Positions 32,611 to 42,366 of a stretch of DNA of 64,000 bases are shown piece after piece. Position numbers and translations under genes: made by a program. The stretch lies in NCBI GenBank assembly GCA_902763615.1, contig CACWSX010000001.1, positions 1 to 64,000 on the forward strand, read 5' to 3'. Position 1 is the stretch's first letter, and each line of letters opens with the position of its first letter. The notes beneath the pieces are model-generated. The model was not told where the DNA came from. It did no database searches and worked only from the letters and a program-made list of their open reading frames with translations. Origin of the DNA: an uncultured Prevotellaceae bacterium (lineage in GTDB: Bacteria > Bacteroidota > Bacteroidia > Bacteroidales > Bacteroidaceae).

Positions 32611-35600
32611 ATGAAAAAAAGCAGGTATTTATTGTTGTTATTGACACTGATGGTGTCGATGGCTACGAACGCCCAAGGCATCTTGGGAACTGTGATTGAC
32701 GAGAATGGAGATCCCGTAATCGGAGCCTCTGTCGTCGAAAAAGGCAATCCTCAGAACGGTAGCATTACCGACTTTGACGGAAAGTTCAACGTCAAGGTGA
32801 GCGAGGGTACAACTATTGTGATCAGCTACATCGGCTTTCTTACTCAGGAAGTGAAGGCAGCCAACGGTATGAAAGTCACGATGAAAGAAGACGCTCAGAC
32901 GCTACAGGACGTGGTCGTCATCGGCTACGGTGTGCAGAAGAAGAGCGTGGTAACAGCCTCTATCGCTAAGGTAAGCGCCGAGGATCTGGACGGTAAGACC
33001 CGTCTGCGTGCCGACGATGCCCTGAAGGGATTGGCCGCCGGTGTGAATGTGACATCGGCCTCTGGTCAGCCCGGATCGCAGTCGATGATCCGCGTGCGTG
33101 GTACAGGTACCATTAACGACACCAACCCACTGTACATCATTGACGGCATGCCCGCCGACCAGTACGGACTGGAGAGTGTGAACCCCAACGATATCGAGAG
33201 TATCGAGGTGTTGAAGGATGCTGCATCGGGAGCCATCTACGGAGCCCGTGCTGCCAACGGTGTGATTCTGGTGACCACCAAGAAGGGTAAGCTGGGTAAG
33301 GCCCAGATTAATTACAACTTCAGCTATGGCTGGCAGAGCGCGTGGAAGAAGCGTGACGTGACCGGCGCTACCGACTATGCCATCTTGCAGAACGAGAAAT
33401 ACGTGAACGGTGGACAGACACCGCTATATGCAGATCCCTACAACTTGACCGATGCCAACGGCCAGAAGATTACCGGTTTTGGTACTGACTGGCAGGAGCT
33501 GCTGTTCAATGACAACGCCCCCGTGGTACAGCACGACCTGTCGGTGAGCGGTGCCTCTGAAAAGGTGAACTACTATCTCTCATTGGGTTACTATACACAG
33601 GACGGTATCGTGGGTGGTAACTACGGTAAGTCGAACTACGACCGTCTGACCATTCGCTCTAACAACCAGTTCAATGTGTTTGACGACTCGAAGGAGCGCT
33701 CTTTCCTGAACAAACTCGACATCAGCGCCAACCTCTCTTATATGCGCACACACAGCACAGGTATCGATGCCAACTCTACATGGGGCTCGCCTCTGGGTTC
33801 GGCCCTCTACTTGGCTCCCACACTGCCCGTCACACTGACGGGTGATGTGGCTCAGAAAATGATTGACCGCTATAGCGCATATGATCTGTATCGCGATGCC
33901 AACGGTGATCCCTACACCATCCCCGGCTTTATCGGCAGCTATCAGGAGCAGAACAACCCCATTGCTTTGATGCAGCAGCGTCCAGGCAGAGGCTGGAGCC
34001 ATAAGTTCATGCCTAAGTTCTCTATCGACCTGCAATTGTGGGACAACCTGAAGTATCACTTCACCTGGAGTGCAGAGCAGAGTTTCTGGGGCAGTGAGTC
34101 GGCTATCACCGAGAAGTTCTATTTCTCTGGTAACAACAACTCCGACCACACACAGGCACAATCAGAGAAGGCCAACAGCACACAGTGGCAGATTGAGAAC
34201 ACGCTGACCTACGACAAGGAGTTCGGTAAGCACTCTATCGGCGTGGTGCTGGGACAGAGCGCCCTGAAGTACAAGGGTGACTATCTGGGTGCATCACACT
34301 GGAACCTGATCAACGTCAACAAGCCTTACGTTGACTACACCACCGGCGGCAGCATCGAGACCACCACCGACGAAAAGGGTAATATCATCGGTGTGAAGAG
34401 TCTGGTTGGCGGTTGGGCTGGCCCATACGTTGAGCACCATCTAGCTTCGCTCTTCGGCCGTATCAGCTACAACTACGATGAGCGTTACATGTTCCAGGCT
34501 ACTGTCCGTCGCGACGGATCCAGCCGTTTCGGTTCTAATAATAAGTATGGTGTGTTCCCCTCATTCTCTATCGGATGGAACATCATGAACGAAGAATTCA
34601 TGAAGGATACCCGTGACTGGCTGTCGAACCTGAAATTCCGCGCAAGCTGGGGTAAGAACGGTAACGAGAACATGCCCGACTTCCGTTATACCGTGCTCAC
34701 CACCACTGGCGGCACCAGCAACTACTACTTCGGTCGTCAGGCTGTGATGAACTACGGTTCTAAGGCCAACGGTCTGGCTAACGAGAACTTGAAGTGGGAG
34801 GAATCAGAGCAGACCAATATCGGTCTCGACCTCGGACTTTGGAACAATAAGCTGACCTTCACCGTTGACTACTATATCAAGAAGACCAACGGCATGCTGA
34901 TTACCATGCCCATCCCCTCATACGTAGGTGAATCGAAGCCTTGGGGTAATGCCGGTGATATGGAGAACAGCGGTATCGAGTTTGAATTGGGCTACAAGTG
35001 GAACATCAGTGATGCTCACTTCGCCATCAAGGGTAATGCTACTTACCTGAAGAACAAGCTGAAGAACCTGGGTAACGACACAGGTTTCCTGAACTATGGT
35101 ATCTCACAGTTCAGCGATGGTGGCGTACGTGCCGAGAACGGCATGACCTTCCCCTACTTCTATGGTTATCAGACAGCAGGTGTGCTGCAGAACAAGGCAG
35201 AGGCCGATGCCTACAATGCCAAATACGGTGCCAGCTCTAATCCTGGCGACCTGATCTTCGTGGATACCAACGGCGATAACAAGATTACCAGTGATGACCG
35301 TACCAAGATCGGTAAGCCGACACCAGACTGGACCTTCGGTCTGAACTTCAACGCCGATTGGAAGGGCTTCGACCTGAATCTGTTCTTCCAGGGTGTGGCG
35401 GGTGCCGACATCTTCGATGCCACATGGCGTCAGGATATCGCATCGGGTAACTATCCTACCTGGGTGCTGCAGCGCTGGACAGGCGAGGGTACCTCAAACA
35501 AGCTTCCTCTGCTGAAACTTGGTGACTCTAAGAACTGGGTATGTAGCGATCTCTATGTACAGGACGGCAGCTACCTGCGTCTGAAGAACATCGCACTGGG

Positions 35601-35802
35601 CTACACACTGCCTCGTAACCTCACTAAGAAGATCAATATTGAGCGCTTCCGCGTATATGTCCGTGCAGAGAACCTGTTCACCTGGACCAAGTACTGGGGA
35701 TTCGATCCTGAAATCGGTACCAGCAGCACTTCTATGGGTGTAGACTACGGTGTCTACCCACAGGCCCGCATCTTTACTGTAGGTTTCAACCTTTCTTTAT
35801 AA
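32611..35802 (+). CDS. SusC/RagA-type TonB-dependent transporter (beta-glucan locus)
   Basis: The outer-membrane oligosaccharide importer has 1063 residues. A signal peptide (LLLLLTLMVSMATNAQ) is followed by the carboxypeptidase-regulatory-like domain (GTVIDENGDPVIGASVVEKG), the TonB box region (LQDVVVIGYG), the plug (LYIIDGMPADQYGLESVNPNDIESIEVLKD) and a 22-strand barrel ending GFNLSL. It should form the SusCD complex with the next gene. Linkage to GH16, GH5 and GH3 enzymes makes beta-1,3 or mixed-linkage glucan the likely cargo. Confidence 0.96.
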   Translation: MKKSRYLLLLLTLMVSMATNAQGILGTVIDENGDPVIGASVVEKGNPQNGSITDFDGKFNVKVSEGTTIVISYIGFLTQEVKAANGMKVTMKEDAQTLQDVVVIGYGVQKKSVVTASIAKVSAEDLDGKTRLRADDALKGLAAGVNVTSASGQPGSQSMIRVRGTGTINDTNPLYIIDGMPADQYGLESVNPNDIESIEVLKDAASGAIYGARAANGVILVTTKKGKLGKAQINYNFSYGWQSAWKKRDVTGATDYAILQNEKYVNGGQTPLYADPYNLTDANGQKITGFGTDWQELLFNDNAPVVQHDLSVSGASEKVNYYLSLGYYTQDGIVGGNYGKSNYDRLTIRSNNQFNVFDDSKERSFLNKLDISANLSYMRTHSTGIDANSTWGSPLGSALYLAPTLPVTLTGDVAQKMIDRYSAYDLYRDANGDPYTIPGFIGSYQEQNNPIALMQQRPGRGWSHKFMPKFSIDLQLWDNLKYHFTWSAEQSFWGSESAITEKFYFSGNNNSDHTQAQSEKANSTQWQIENTLTYDKEFGKHSIGVVLGQSALKYKGDYLGASHWNLINVNKPYVDYTTGGSIETTTDEKGNIIGVKSLVGGWAGPYVEHHLASLFGRISYNYDERYMFQATVRRDGSSRFGSNNKYGVFPSFSIGWNIMNEEFMKDTRDWLSNLKFRASWGKNGNENMPDFRYTVLTTTGGTSNYYFGRQAVMNYGSKANGLANENLKWEESEQTNIGLDLGLWNNKLTFTVDYYIKKTNGMLITMPIPSYVGESKPWGNAGDMENSGIEFELGYKWNISDAHFAIKGNATYLKNKLKNLGNDTGFLNYGISQFSDGGVRAENGMTFPYFYGYQTAGVLQNKAEADAYNAKYGASSNPGDLIFVDTNGDNKITSDDRTKIGKPTPDWTFGLNFNADWKGFDLNLFFQGVAGADIFDATWRQDIASGNYPTWVLQRWTGEGTSNKLPLLKLGDSKNWVCSDLYVQDGSYLRLKNIALGYTLPRNLTKKINIERFRVYVRAENLFTWTKYWGFDPEIGTSSTSMGVDYGVYPQARIFTVGFNLSL

Positions 35803-35811
35803 ATTAAATAA

Positions 35812-35839
35812 TTAAGAATTAAGCATTAAGAGTTATGAT
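35812..35839 (+). repeat. Heptad word array ending in the SusD start codon
   Basis: TTAAGAA, TTAAGCA, TTAAGAG and TTATGAT run without gaps, and the ATG of the SusD gene is inside the last word. The final part recurs before the gene at 14553. Confidence 0.8.
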
Positions 35840-37367
35840 TACCAAGATATATAAAGTATTGTGCGCTGGGGTGGTAGCTGTATCGCTGACCGCTTGTAGC
35901 GACGACTTCCTGGAGGTACAGAATCCTACCGGAGAGCCTCTGGAGGAATATTACATGACCGATGAGCATCTGAGCGAGGCTTGTACCTCGGCATACGCTC
36001 CACTGCACTGGCCCGACTGGGACGGCACAGCCTATAACGACCTGACTTGCGACGCCGAGATCCTTGGCGACGACTTCTGGGTGGGCGGTGCAAGCATCTC
36101 TGACAACCAGCACTGGCACAAGCTCTTCAACTTTGAGGGCGACGGCAACAACACACTGGGAACCCTCTGGGGCGATTTCTACAGCGGTATCAAGCGTTGT
36201 AACGACGTGATTAAGTACTGCTCTTGGGGTGGCGGCAACGAGAAGAACCGCAAATCATACGAGATGCAGGCCCGTCTGCTCCGCGTGTACTATTATAATA
36301 TCCTGTGGCACTACTATGGCAATGTTCCCTTCTATCTGGAGAACCTGACAGAGCCTTACACAGCCCCGCAGATCAGTGCCGACGAGATCTATGCCAAACT
36401 GCTGCCTGAACTCGAGGAGATCATCGCATCAAATGTCCTGCCTATGCGTTGGGAAGGTTCTGACGAAGGTAGAGTCAGCCAGGCTATGGCCTATATGCTC
36501 TTTGCCGAGATGGTGATGTATCAGAACGACTCTGCCCGCTATCCCGCAGCCCTGGGCTTCATGAAGCAGATTATCAGCGACTCTAAGTACTCTCTGAATC
36601 CCAGTTTCAAGGATCTGTTTGACGAGAGTGGCGAGATGTGTGCTGAGAGCATTTTCGAAATCACCTACGACGACGACAACGCTCAGCGCGACTGGGGTAC
36701 TTCGATGTCTGCAGGTGGCACTGTATTCCCAACACTCTGCTCACCCAACAGTTGGGCTGGTGGTGATGGCTGGGACTCTGGTAACGATGGTTGGGGATTC
36801 CTACCCATGCGTGTGGAGGCTTACAATATGTATGCCGATTACGACCTGCGTCGCGATGTCACCTGCTGGGATGTGCGCGGCTACACCTATACCGAGCGTT
36901 ATCAGGACACGCACATCTGGCACGGAAAATATCGTCCACAGAGTGCCAATAATCAGGACTGTCCTACCTCCAAGAACCTGAATTACAACAACAACAAGCG
37001 CATCTACCGCTATGCTGAAACCCTCCTGAACGCAGCTGAGTTGCTGCTCCAGACTGGTGGCAGCGCTGCAGAAGCAACAGGTTATGTGAACGAAGTTCGT
37101 GCCCGTGCAGGACTGGAAAAACTCTCCAACGTCACTATCGACGACATCCTTAACGAGCGTCATCTGGAGTTCTGCGGTGAGGGTAAGCGTTACTTCGACT
37201 TGGTACGTGCTGAGGGCATCAGCGGTGCTACCGAGAAGGCTACCGTAAAACTCGTGCCCGATGTCTACGGCTATCGCACCAACTCATGGACACCCAGCAA
37301 GAAGCATATTCCTCTGTCACAGAGCGAGCTCGACGCTGATCCTACTCTGAAGCAGAACAACTATTAA
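35835..37367 (+). CDS. SusD/RagB-type surface lipoprotein (beta-glucan locus)
   Basis: The 510-residue lipid-anchored lid of the SusC partner binds glycan at the cell surface. The lipobox VAVSLTACSDDF has acidic residues after Cys, as in the surface-export signal of Bacteroidota. SusD-typical stretches are EMQARLLRVYYYNILWHYYGNVPF and RYAETLLNAAELLLQTGG, ending with FCGEGKRYFDLVRAEG. It lies 32 bp after SusC. Confidence 0.95.
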   Translation: MITKIYKVLCAGVVAVSLTACSDDFLEVQNPTGEPLEEYYMTDEHLSEACTSAYAPLHWPDWDGTAYNDLTCDAEILGDDFWVGGASISDNQHWHKLFNFEGDGNNTLGTLWGDFYSGIKRCNDVIKYCSWGGGNEKNRKSYEMQARLLRVYYYNILWHYYGNVPFYLENLTEPYTAPQISADEIYAKLLPELEEIIASNVLPMRWEGSDEGRVSQAMAYMLFAEMVMYQNDSARYPAALGFMKQIISDSKYSLNPSFKDLFDESGEMCAESIFEITYDDDNAQRDWGTSMSAGGTVFPTLCSPNSWAGGDGWDSGNDGWGFLPMRVEAYNMYADYDLRRDVTCWDVRGYTYTERYQDTHIWHGKYRPQSANNQDCPTSKNLNYNNNKRIYRYAETLLNAAELLLQTGGSAAEATGYVNEVRARAGLEKLSNVTIDDILNERHLEFCGEGKRYFDLVRAEGISGATEKATVKLVPDVYGYRTNSWTPSKKHIPLSQSELDADPTLKQNNY

Positions 37368-37368
37368 A

Positions 37369-37397
37369 ATTGAAAATTGAAATATTGAAAATTGAAA
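37369..37397 (+). repeat. Heptad words ATTGAAA (four copies) before the glycan-binding gene
   Basis: ATTGAAA, ATTGAAA, one T, ATTGAAA, ATTGAAA fill most of the 42-bp spacer and end 12 bp before the next start codon. They provide an A-rich leader. Confidence 0.8.
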
Positions 37398-37409
37398 TAA
37401 CGAAAGATT

Positions 37410-39857
37410 ATGAAGAATCTGTTTAAATATTCAATAGGAGCTCTGTTTGCAGGCTTGGCTATGACAGCCTGCTCGCCCGATGAGTTCAGTGGCGCAGACC
37501 CCAACGGTATTCCTTCAGTAAGCGGTGTTGACTTCAACATCAGCGTTGATCAGGAGACAAACCAGATGATTGCCACCTATACCCCACAGCCTGGTACATA
37601 CCCGGTGTGGATCCTGAACGGCACCACATACTCTACCCTGCAGGAAGTGGGTTACAATAACCCCGAGGCAGGCACCTATACCATCGATATGAAGATTGGC
37701 AACCGCAACGGTTTCAGTCAGGGTACGATCTCGAAGACCTTCACCTTCAATGAGACCAAGGTCGACTACAGTGCCGATTTCCGCCGCATCACCGGTAAAG
37801 AGTGGCGCATCGCTAACAAAGAAGTCGCCCACATGGGTTGCGGCCCTGCCGGAACTGCTGGTACAGAGTGGTGGTCGGCTCAGCCTAACGACAAGAAGGA
37901 CTTCGGTGTTTACGATGACCGTATTACCTTCACTGCCGACAACCGCAAAGGGGGTACCTACACCTACAATGCAGGTGCAGATGGTATGACCTATGTAAAC
38001 TGGGGTACATCATTTAATCCTACAGGTGCAGAGCCCGATGTCGACGTGGCGCTTGGCAATCAGACTTCTACCTGGAGTTTCGAGGTCTACGACTGGGAAG
38101 ATGCCGAAGGCAACGTGACCAAGCAGACTTACATCCAGTTGGGTAAAAACACCTTGTTCCCCTATATCTCCAGCAATGCTCAGTACGAGAATCCTAAGTT
38201 CCGTATCGAGACACTGACAGCCACCAAGATGGTGCTGGTTTATGACGCTCCCGATCGCAGTATCTCATGGCGCTTCATCCTGACCAGTGCTGCCGATGAG
38301 CGTCTGGTAGAGGAACAGGGCTTCGATGCCAACAGCGACTTCAACCTTTGGAAGGGTGTCACTCCCGATGCTACCTTCTACTTTGCACCGAACTGGTCTC
38401 CTGACCGTACCGCTGACATGCAGGCTACCTATAACGACAAGGGCAATGACTATACCATAACTGTTCCCGATGCAGCCTTCGATCGCTGGCAGGCTCAGAT
38501 GCACCTGCATACTACCGGTGTAGAAATCTCTGCTGCCAACCACTATGACTTCTCTTGTATCTTCGTGGCCGATGCAGATATCGATGGCGTCACCGTGAAG
38601 GTAACCAACGAGGCCGACAATGAGGCTATCATCGATGTGGACAACATCAGCCTGAAAGCCGGTAAGGAATATGTATTCTGGAAGAGCGACATCGAAGGTA
38701 AGGATCTCTCACCCGTTAAGATTGTCTTCGACTTTGGTCATGCTTCAGGTGCTACCACCATCAATGTCAGCAATATCGTGCTGAAGGATCATGCCAACAA
38801 TGATGGCACCATCGTTTCTGAAGGTGGTGAAGGTGGCGGTGAGGATAAGCCAACTATGGATTGGAACTACGAGAGCGGTGCCAACCTCTGGAAGGCCGTT
38901 GACGACGGCACATTGTTCGATGCCTTCGGCTACTGGTTTGCCGACGACAGTTGGACAGCACTCGGCACTCAGCCTGAGGCCACCCAGAATGGCGACACCT
39001 ATGAGATCACAATTCCTGAGGGAATCGGCGGTAGCCAGTGGCAGGGTCAGTTCCACATCGACACCAAGCTCACTGCAAGTGCAGATAAGGCATACAACTT
39101 CTATTTCGTCATGGAGACCGATAATGACTGCCCAGGTGTGACTGTTAAGCTCACCGATGCTGGCGACAGCAACTTCTTCTGCGAAGGACGTCACGATGTG
39201 AAGGCCGACGAGCCGTTCATCTTCAAACTGGAAGGCGCAACCCTGAAGGAAGGTAAGGACGCAGAGGCCATCCGCCTGTTCTTCGACTTCGGTGGCTCAC
39301 CCGCAGGCACTCACGTCAAGATCAGTAAGATTTACTTCGAGGAGGCCGTCAGCCTCAACTACGACGATGCCGATAACCTCTGGAAAGGTGTCGACGACGG
39401 CAGCGTGGCCAGCGAATTCGGTTACTGGTTTGCTGATGACAGTTGGACAGCACTCGGCACTCAGCCTGTGGCTACCCGCAATGGCGACACTTACGAGATT
39501 ACTCTTCCTGAAGGCATGGGCGGCAGCCAGTGGCAGGGCCAGTTCCACATCGATACCCAACTCACCGCTTTGGCTGCATTAGCTTACAACTTCCAGTTGG
39601 TGATAGAGGCTGACAACGATTGTCCCGGTGTGACCATCAAGCTCACTGACGCTGGTGACTCCAACTTCTTCTGCGAGGGTCGTCACGACATTAAGGCCGA
39701 CGAGCCGTATGTCTACACGTTGAAGGGGGCTACGTTGAAAGAAGGTACTGATGCAACGGCCATCCGACTGTTCTTCGACTTCGGAGGCTCTCCCGCAGGT
39801 ACCAAGGTTAAGATCAGCAAAATAGTCTTCAAGTCGGCTCTGCCGATGATACCCTAA
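37410..39857 (+). CDS. Surface glycan-binding lipoprotein with three homologous C-terminal modules
   Basis: The 815-residue lipoprotein (AMTACSPDEF) occupies the SusE-like position. An N-terminal PKD-like domain and a middle beta domain are followed by three homologous modules at about 310-480, 488-648 and 653-812. Each begins NLWK. Modules two and three share FGYWFADDSWTALGTQP and GGSQWQGQFHIDT and are highly similar even in DNA. The modules resemble CBM4-like jelly rolls used by beta-glucan-binding surface proteins. A Gly/Glu-rich linker (EGGEGGGEDK) precedes module two. Binding to the locus substrate is inferred. Confidence 0.83.
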   Translation: MKNLFKYSIGALFAGLAMTACSPDEFSGADPNGIPSVSGVDFNISVDQETNQMIATYTPQPGTYPVWILNGTTYSTLQEVGYNNPEAGTYTIDMKIGNRNGFSQGTISKTFTFNETKVDYSADFRRITGKEWRIANKEVAHMGCGPAGTAGTEWWSAQPNDKKDFGVYDDRITFTADNRKGGTYTYNAGADGMTYVNWGTSFNPTGAEPDVDVALGNQTSTWSFEVYDWEDAEGNVTKQTYIQLGKNTLFPYISSNAQYENPKFRIETLTATKMVLVYDAPDRSISWRFILTSAADERLVEEQGFDANSDFNLWKGVTPDATFYFAPNWSPDRTADMQATYNDKGNDYTITVPDAAFDRWQAQMHLHTTGVEISAANHYDFSCIFVADADIDGVTVKVTNEADNEAIIDVDNISLKAGKEYVFWKSDIEGKDLSPVKIVFDFGHASGATTINVSNIVLKDHANNDGTIVSEGGEGGGEDKPTMDWNYESGANLWKAVDDGTLFDAFGYWFADDSWTALGTQPEATQNGDTYEITIPEGIGGSQWQGQFHIDTKLTASADKAYNFYFVMETDNDCPGVTVKLTDAGDSNFFCEGRHDVKADEPFIFKLEGATLKEGKDAEAIRLFFDFGGSPAGTHVKISKIYFEEAVSLNYDDADNLWKGVDDGSVASEFGYWFADDSWTALGTQPVATRNGDTYEITLPEGMGGSQWQGQFHIDTQLTALAALAYNFQLVIEADNDCPGVTIKLTDAGDSNFFCEGRHDIKADEPYVYTLKGATLKEGTDATAIRLFFDFGGSPAGTKVKISKIVFKSALPMIP

Positions 39858-39886
39858 GGGGCATCATATTCGATAATCAACGTAAT

Positions 39887-41029
39887 ATGAAACGATTCAT
39901 GCTTAATACACTTTTGCTCTCTCTTGCCGTAGCCCTTTGGGGCTGCGGTGGGAGCGACAACGAAGACCCAGAGCCTGCAGCGGTCAGTATCACGCTGTCG
40001 CAGACCAATATCGCTGTGCCTGTTGAGGGTGGTCGTTATACTATCAACGTAAGCACCACAGGCAAGGAATGGGGCGTATACGCTGATCAGGAATTCATCA
40101 CTGTCGAAGCTAAGAATACGGTAGCCCAAACGGGCACGCTGACGGTCACGGTTCCTGCTAATCCGACGACCAGTGCCCGCACGGGTACCGTCACCGTCAT
40201 GTCGGGCATAGCACGCCAGACCATCAGCGTGACGCAGTCGGCAGCAGAGAAGCCAGCCTACAATGCTCCCGACGGATACTCGCTGGTTTGGAACGATGAG
40301 TTTGACGGCAACTATGGCTATGCTCCCAACGAGAATGGTCTTCCTCGGACAGAACTCAACCCCAATGACTGGACCCACGAAGTGAAGAACTCGGGCTGGG
40401 TGAACCACGAGCTGCAGAACTACGTGAACCATAAGACCCCCGAGGGCAGACTAGTGACTGAACTACGCGACGGCAAGCTTCGCATCACGGCACTCAAGGA
40501 GAACGGTAAGGTTTACTCCGGCCGTGTGTATGCTAAGGTGAAAAGCGGTTGGACCTACGGCTATATTGAGGCATCCATCAAACTGCCGAAGGGCAAGGGT
40601 ACGTGGCCTGCTTTCTGGATGATGCCCGTGAACTTCCGTTCATGGCCAGCTGACGGCGAGATTGACATCATGGAAGAGGTGGGCTACCATCCCGACTATG
40701 TATCATCGAGTCTGCATGCCAATGCCCATGTACACTCCAACGGCACTCAGGTCACCCATGAGATGAAGTGTACTGGTGCCGAAGGCGAGTTCCATACCTA
40801 CGCTATTCTGTGGACAGCTAAGAATATCACCACCTATGTCGATGGCAAAGTACAACTGAGCTATGACAATCGTGGCTTAGGTCGCGACGATTGGCCCTAC
40901 GACGATCCGTTCTATGTTATCTTCAACCTCGCTTGGGGTGGTGACTGGGGTGGCGCCCAGGGTGTCGACGAGAGCGCCCTCCCCGCCACGATGGAAGTAG
41001 ACTACATCCGGGTGTTCCAGAAGAAATAG
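39887..41029 (+). CDS. GH16 endo-beta-glucanase lipoprotein with BACON-like domain
   Basis: The 380-residue lipoprotein has Cys in LWGCGGSDNEDPEP, an acidic tail that suggests surface display. Residues about 30-120 are a BACON-type beta domain (VSTTGKEWGVYADQEFITV). The GH16 domain starts at YSLVWNDEFDG and carries the catalytic E-x-D-x-x-E motif as GEIDIMEEVG. The enzyme cuts internal beta-1,3 or mixed beta-1,3/1,4 bonds (laminarinase or lichenase). The choice between them cannot be made by eye. Confidence 0.93.
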   Translation: MKRFMLNTLLLSLAVALWGCGGSDNEDPEPAAVSITLSQTNIAVPVEGGRYTINVSTTGKEWGVYADQEFITVEAKNTVAQTGTLTVTVPANPTTSARTGTVTVMSGIARQTISVTQSAAEKPAYNAPDGYSLVWNDEFDGNYGYAPNENGLPRTELNPNDWTHEVKNSGWVNHELQNYVNHKTPEGRLVTELRDGKLRITALKENGKVYSGRVYAKVKSGWTYGYIEASIKLPKGKGTWPAFWMMPVNFRSWPADGEIDIMEEVGYHPDYVSSSLHANAHVHSNGTQVTHEMKCTGAEGEFHTYAILWTAKNITTYVDGKVQLSYDNRGLGRDDWPYDDPFYVIFNLAWGGDWGGAQGVDESALPATMEVDYIRVFQKK

Positions 41030-41043
41030 TTGACAGTTTACAG

Positions 41044-42318
41044 ATGATTACCAAAATGAACCATAAATTAGCGGTGAGAGTCGTCTCTTTCTACTTTCCG
41101 CTCCTGTCTTTTCTCTTCATGTTTGCTGCCTGCACAGCAGGTGGCGAACAGGAAGTCACAACGGGCTTCGTTACCATCGATGGCCACAACCTGATTAAGC
41201 CCAATGGAGAGAAGCTGCTGATACAAGGCACGAACCTCGGCAACTGGCTGAATCCTGAAGGCTACATGTTCGGTTTCGGACGCACCAACTCGGCTTGGAT
41301 GATCGACCTGCTCTTCAAAGAGGCTGTAGGCCCTGATTACACCGCAGAGTTCTGGCAGCAGTTCAAAGATAACTATATCACCCGTGCTGATATCGACTTC
41401 ATTGCCTCGCAGGGTGCCAACACTATCCGTCTGCCCTTCAACTATAAACTCTTCACCGATGAGGACTATATGGGTCAGACAGGACAGAAGGACGGTCATG
41501 TGCGCATCGACTCCATCGTGAGCTGGTGCAAAGCGAATGGTCTGTATCTGATTCTCGATATGCACGATTGTCCTGGTGGACAGACGGGCGACAACATCGA
41601 TGACAGTTATGGCTATCCTTGGTTGTTCGAGAGCAAAGAGAGTCAGCAACTATTCTGTGACATCTGGCGCGAGATTGCCAATCGTTACAGTCAGGAAACG
41701 ACGATTTTGGGCTACGAACTCATGAACGAACCCATCGCCCATTACTTCGCTAATAAGGATTCGCTCTACACCTTGTTGCAACCCCTTTATCAGCGTTGTG
41801 TGAAGGCAATCCGCGAGGTGGATCAGAACCATATCATCCTGCTTGGAGGTGCCCACTGGAATAGTTTCTTCTGGATGCTCGACGATGCCAGCTACGATGA
41901 TAAACTGATGTACACCTGTCATCGTTACGGTGGTCCTGCTACTAAAGAAGCCATCACCCACTACATCAACTTCCGCGACTCCATTAATCGTCCGATGTAC
42001 ATGGGAGAATTCGGCCATAACACTATGGAGTGGCAGAGTGACTTCGTAAAAGTGTTGAAGGACAATAATATCGGCTATACCTTCTGGCCTTATAAGAAGG
42101 TAGACAACTCCTGCATGATGGGCATCACTCGACCAGAAGGTTGGGACAGTATTGTCGTGAAATATGCTGAAACTCCGCACTATACCTATCAGGAATGGCG
42201 TGAAACCCGTCCTGATCAGGCCAAGTTCCGCGAGTTGCTCATGCAGTTTGCCAAAAACTGCCGTTTTGAAAATTGCCAGCCTCAGACTGAATATATCCAG
42301 AGTATGGGAATGAGATAG
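41044..42318 (+). CDS. GH5 beta-glucanase lipoprotein
   Basis: The protein has 424 residues; the start may be ATG 41044 or 41056. A lipoprotein signal (FLFMFAAC) is followed by a TIM barrel that begins IQGTNLGNWLNPEGYM. The acid/base is in ELMNEP and the nucleophile in MGEFGHN, as expected for GH5. The NLGNWL opening is seen in exo- and endo-acting beta-1,3-glucanases of the family. It lies 14 bp after the GH16 gene. Confidence 0.92.
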   Translation: MITKMNHKLAVRVVSFYFPLLSFLFMFAACTAGGEQEVTTGFVTIDGHNLIKPNGEKLLIQGTNLGNWLNPEGYMFGFGRTNSAWMIDLLFKEAVGPDYTAEFWQQFKDNYITRADIDFIASQGANTIRLPFNYKLFTDEDYMGQTGQKDGHVRIDSIVSWCKANGLYLILDMHDCPGGQTGDNIDDSYGYPWLFESKESQQLFCDIWREIANRYSQETTILGYELMNEPIAHYFANKDSLYTLLQPLYQRCVKAIREVDQNHIILLGGAHWNSFFWMLDDASYDDKLMYTCHRYGGPATKEAITHYINFRDSINRPMYMGEFGHNTMEWQSDFVKVLKDNNIGYTFWPYKKVDNSCMMGITRPEGWDSIVVKYAETPHYTYQEWRETRPDQAKFRELLMQFAKNCRFENCQPQTEYIQSMGMR

Positions 42319-42351
42319 TGAACAATGTATAGTGATTAGTGAATAGTAAAG
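42317..42351 (+). repeat. Heptad word array between GH5 and GH3 genes
   Basis: AGTGAAC, AATGTAT, AGTGATT, AGTGAAT and AGTAAAG run without gaps, with looser words up to the GH3 start at 42367. Confidence 0.72.
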
Positions 42352-42366
42352 CGATTAGTTAGTAAT

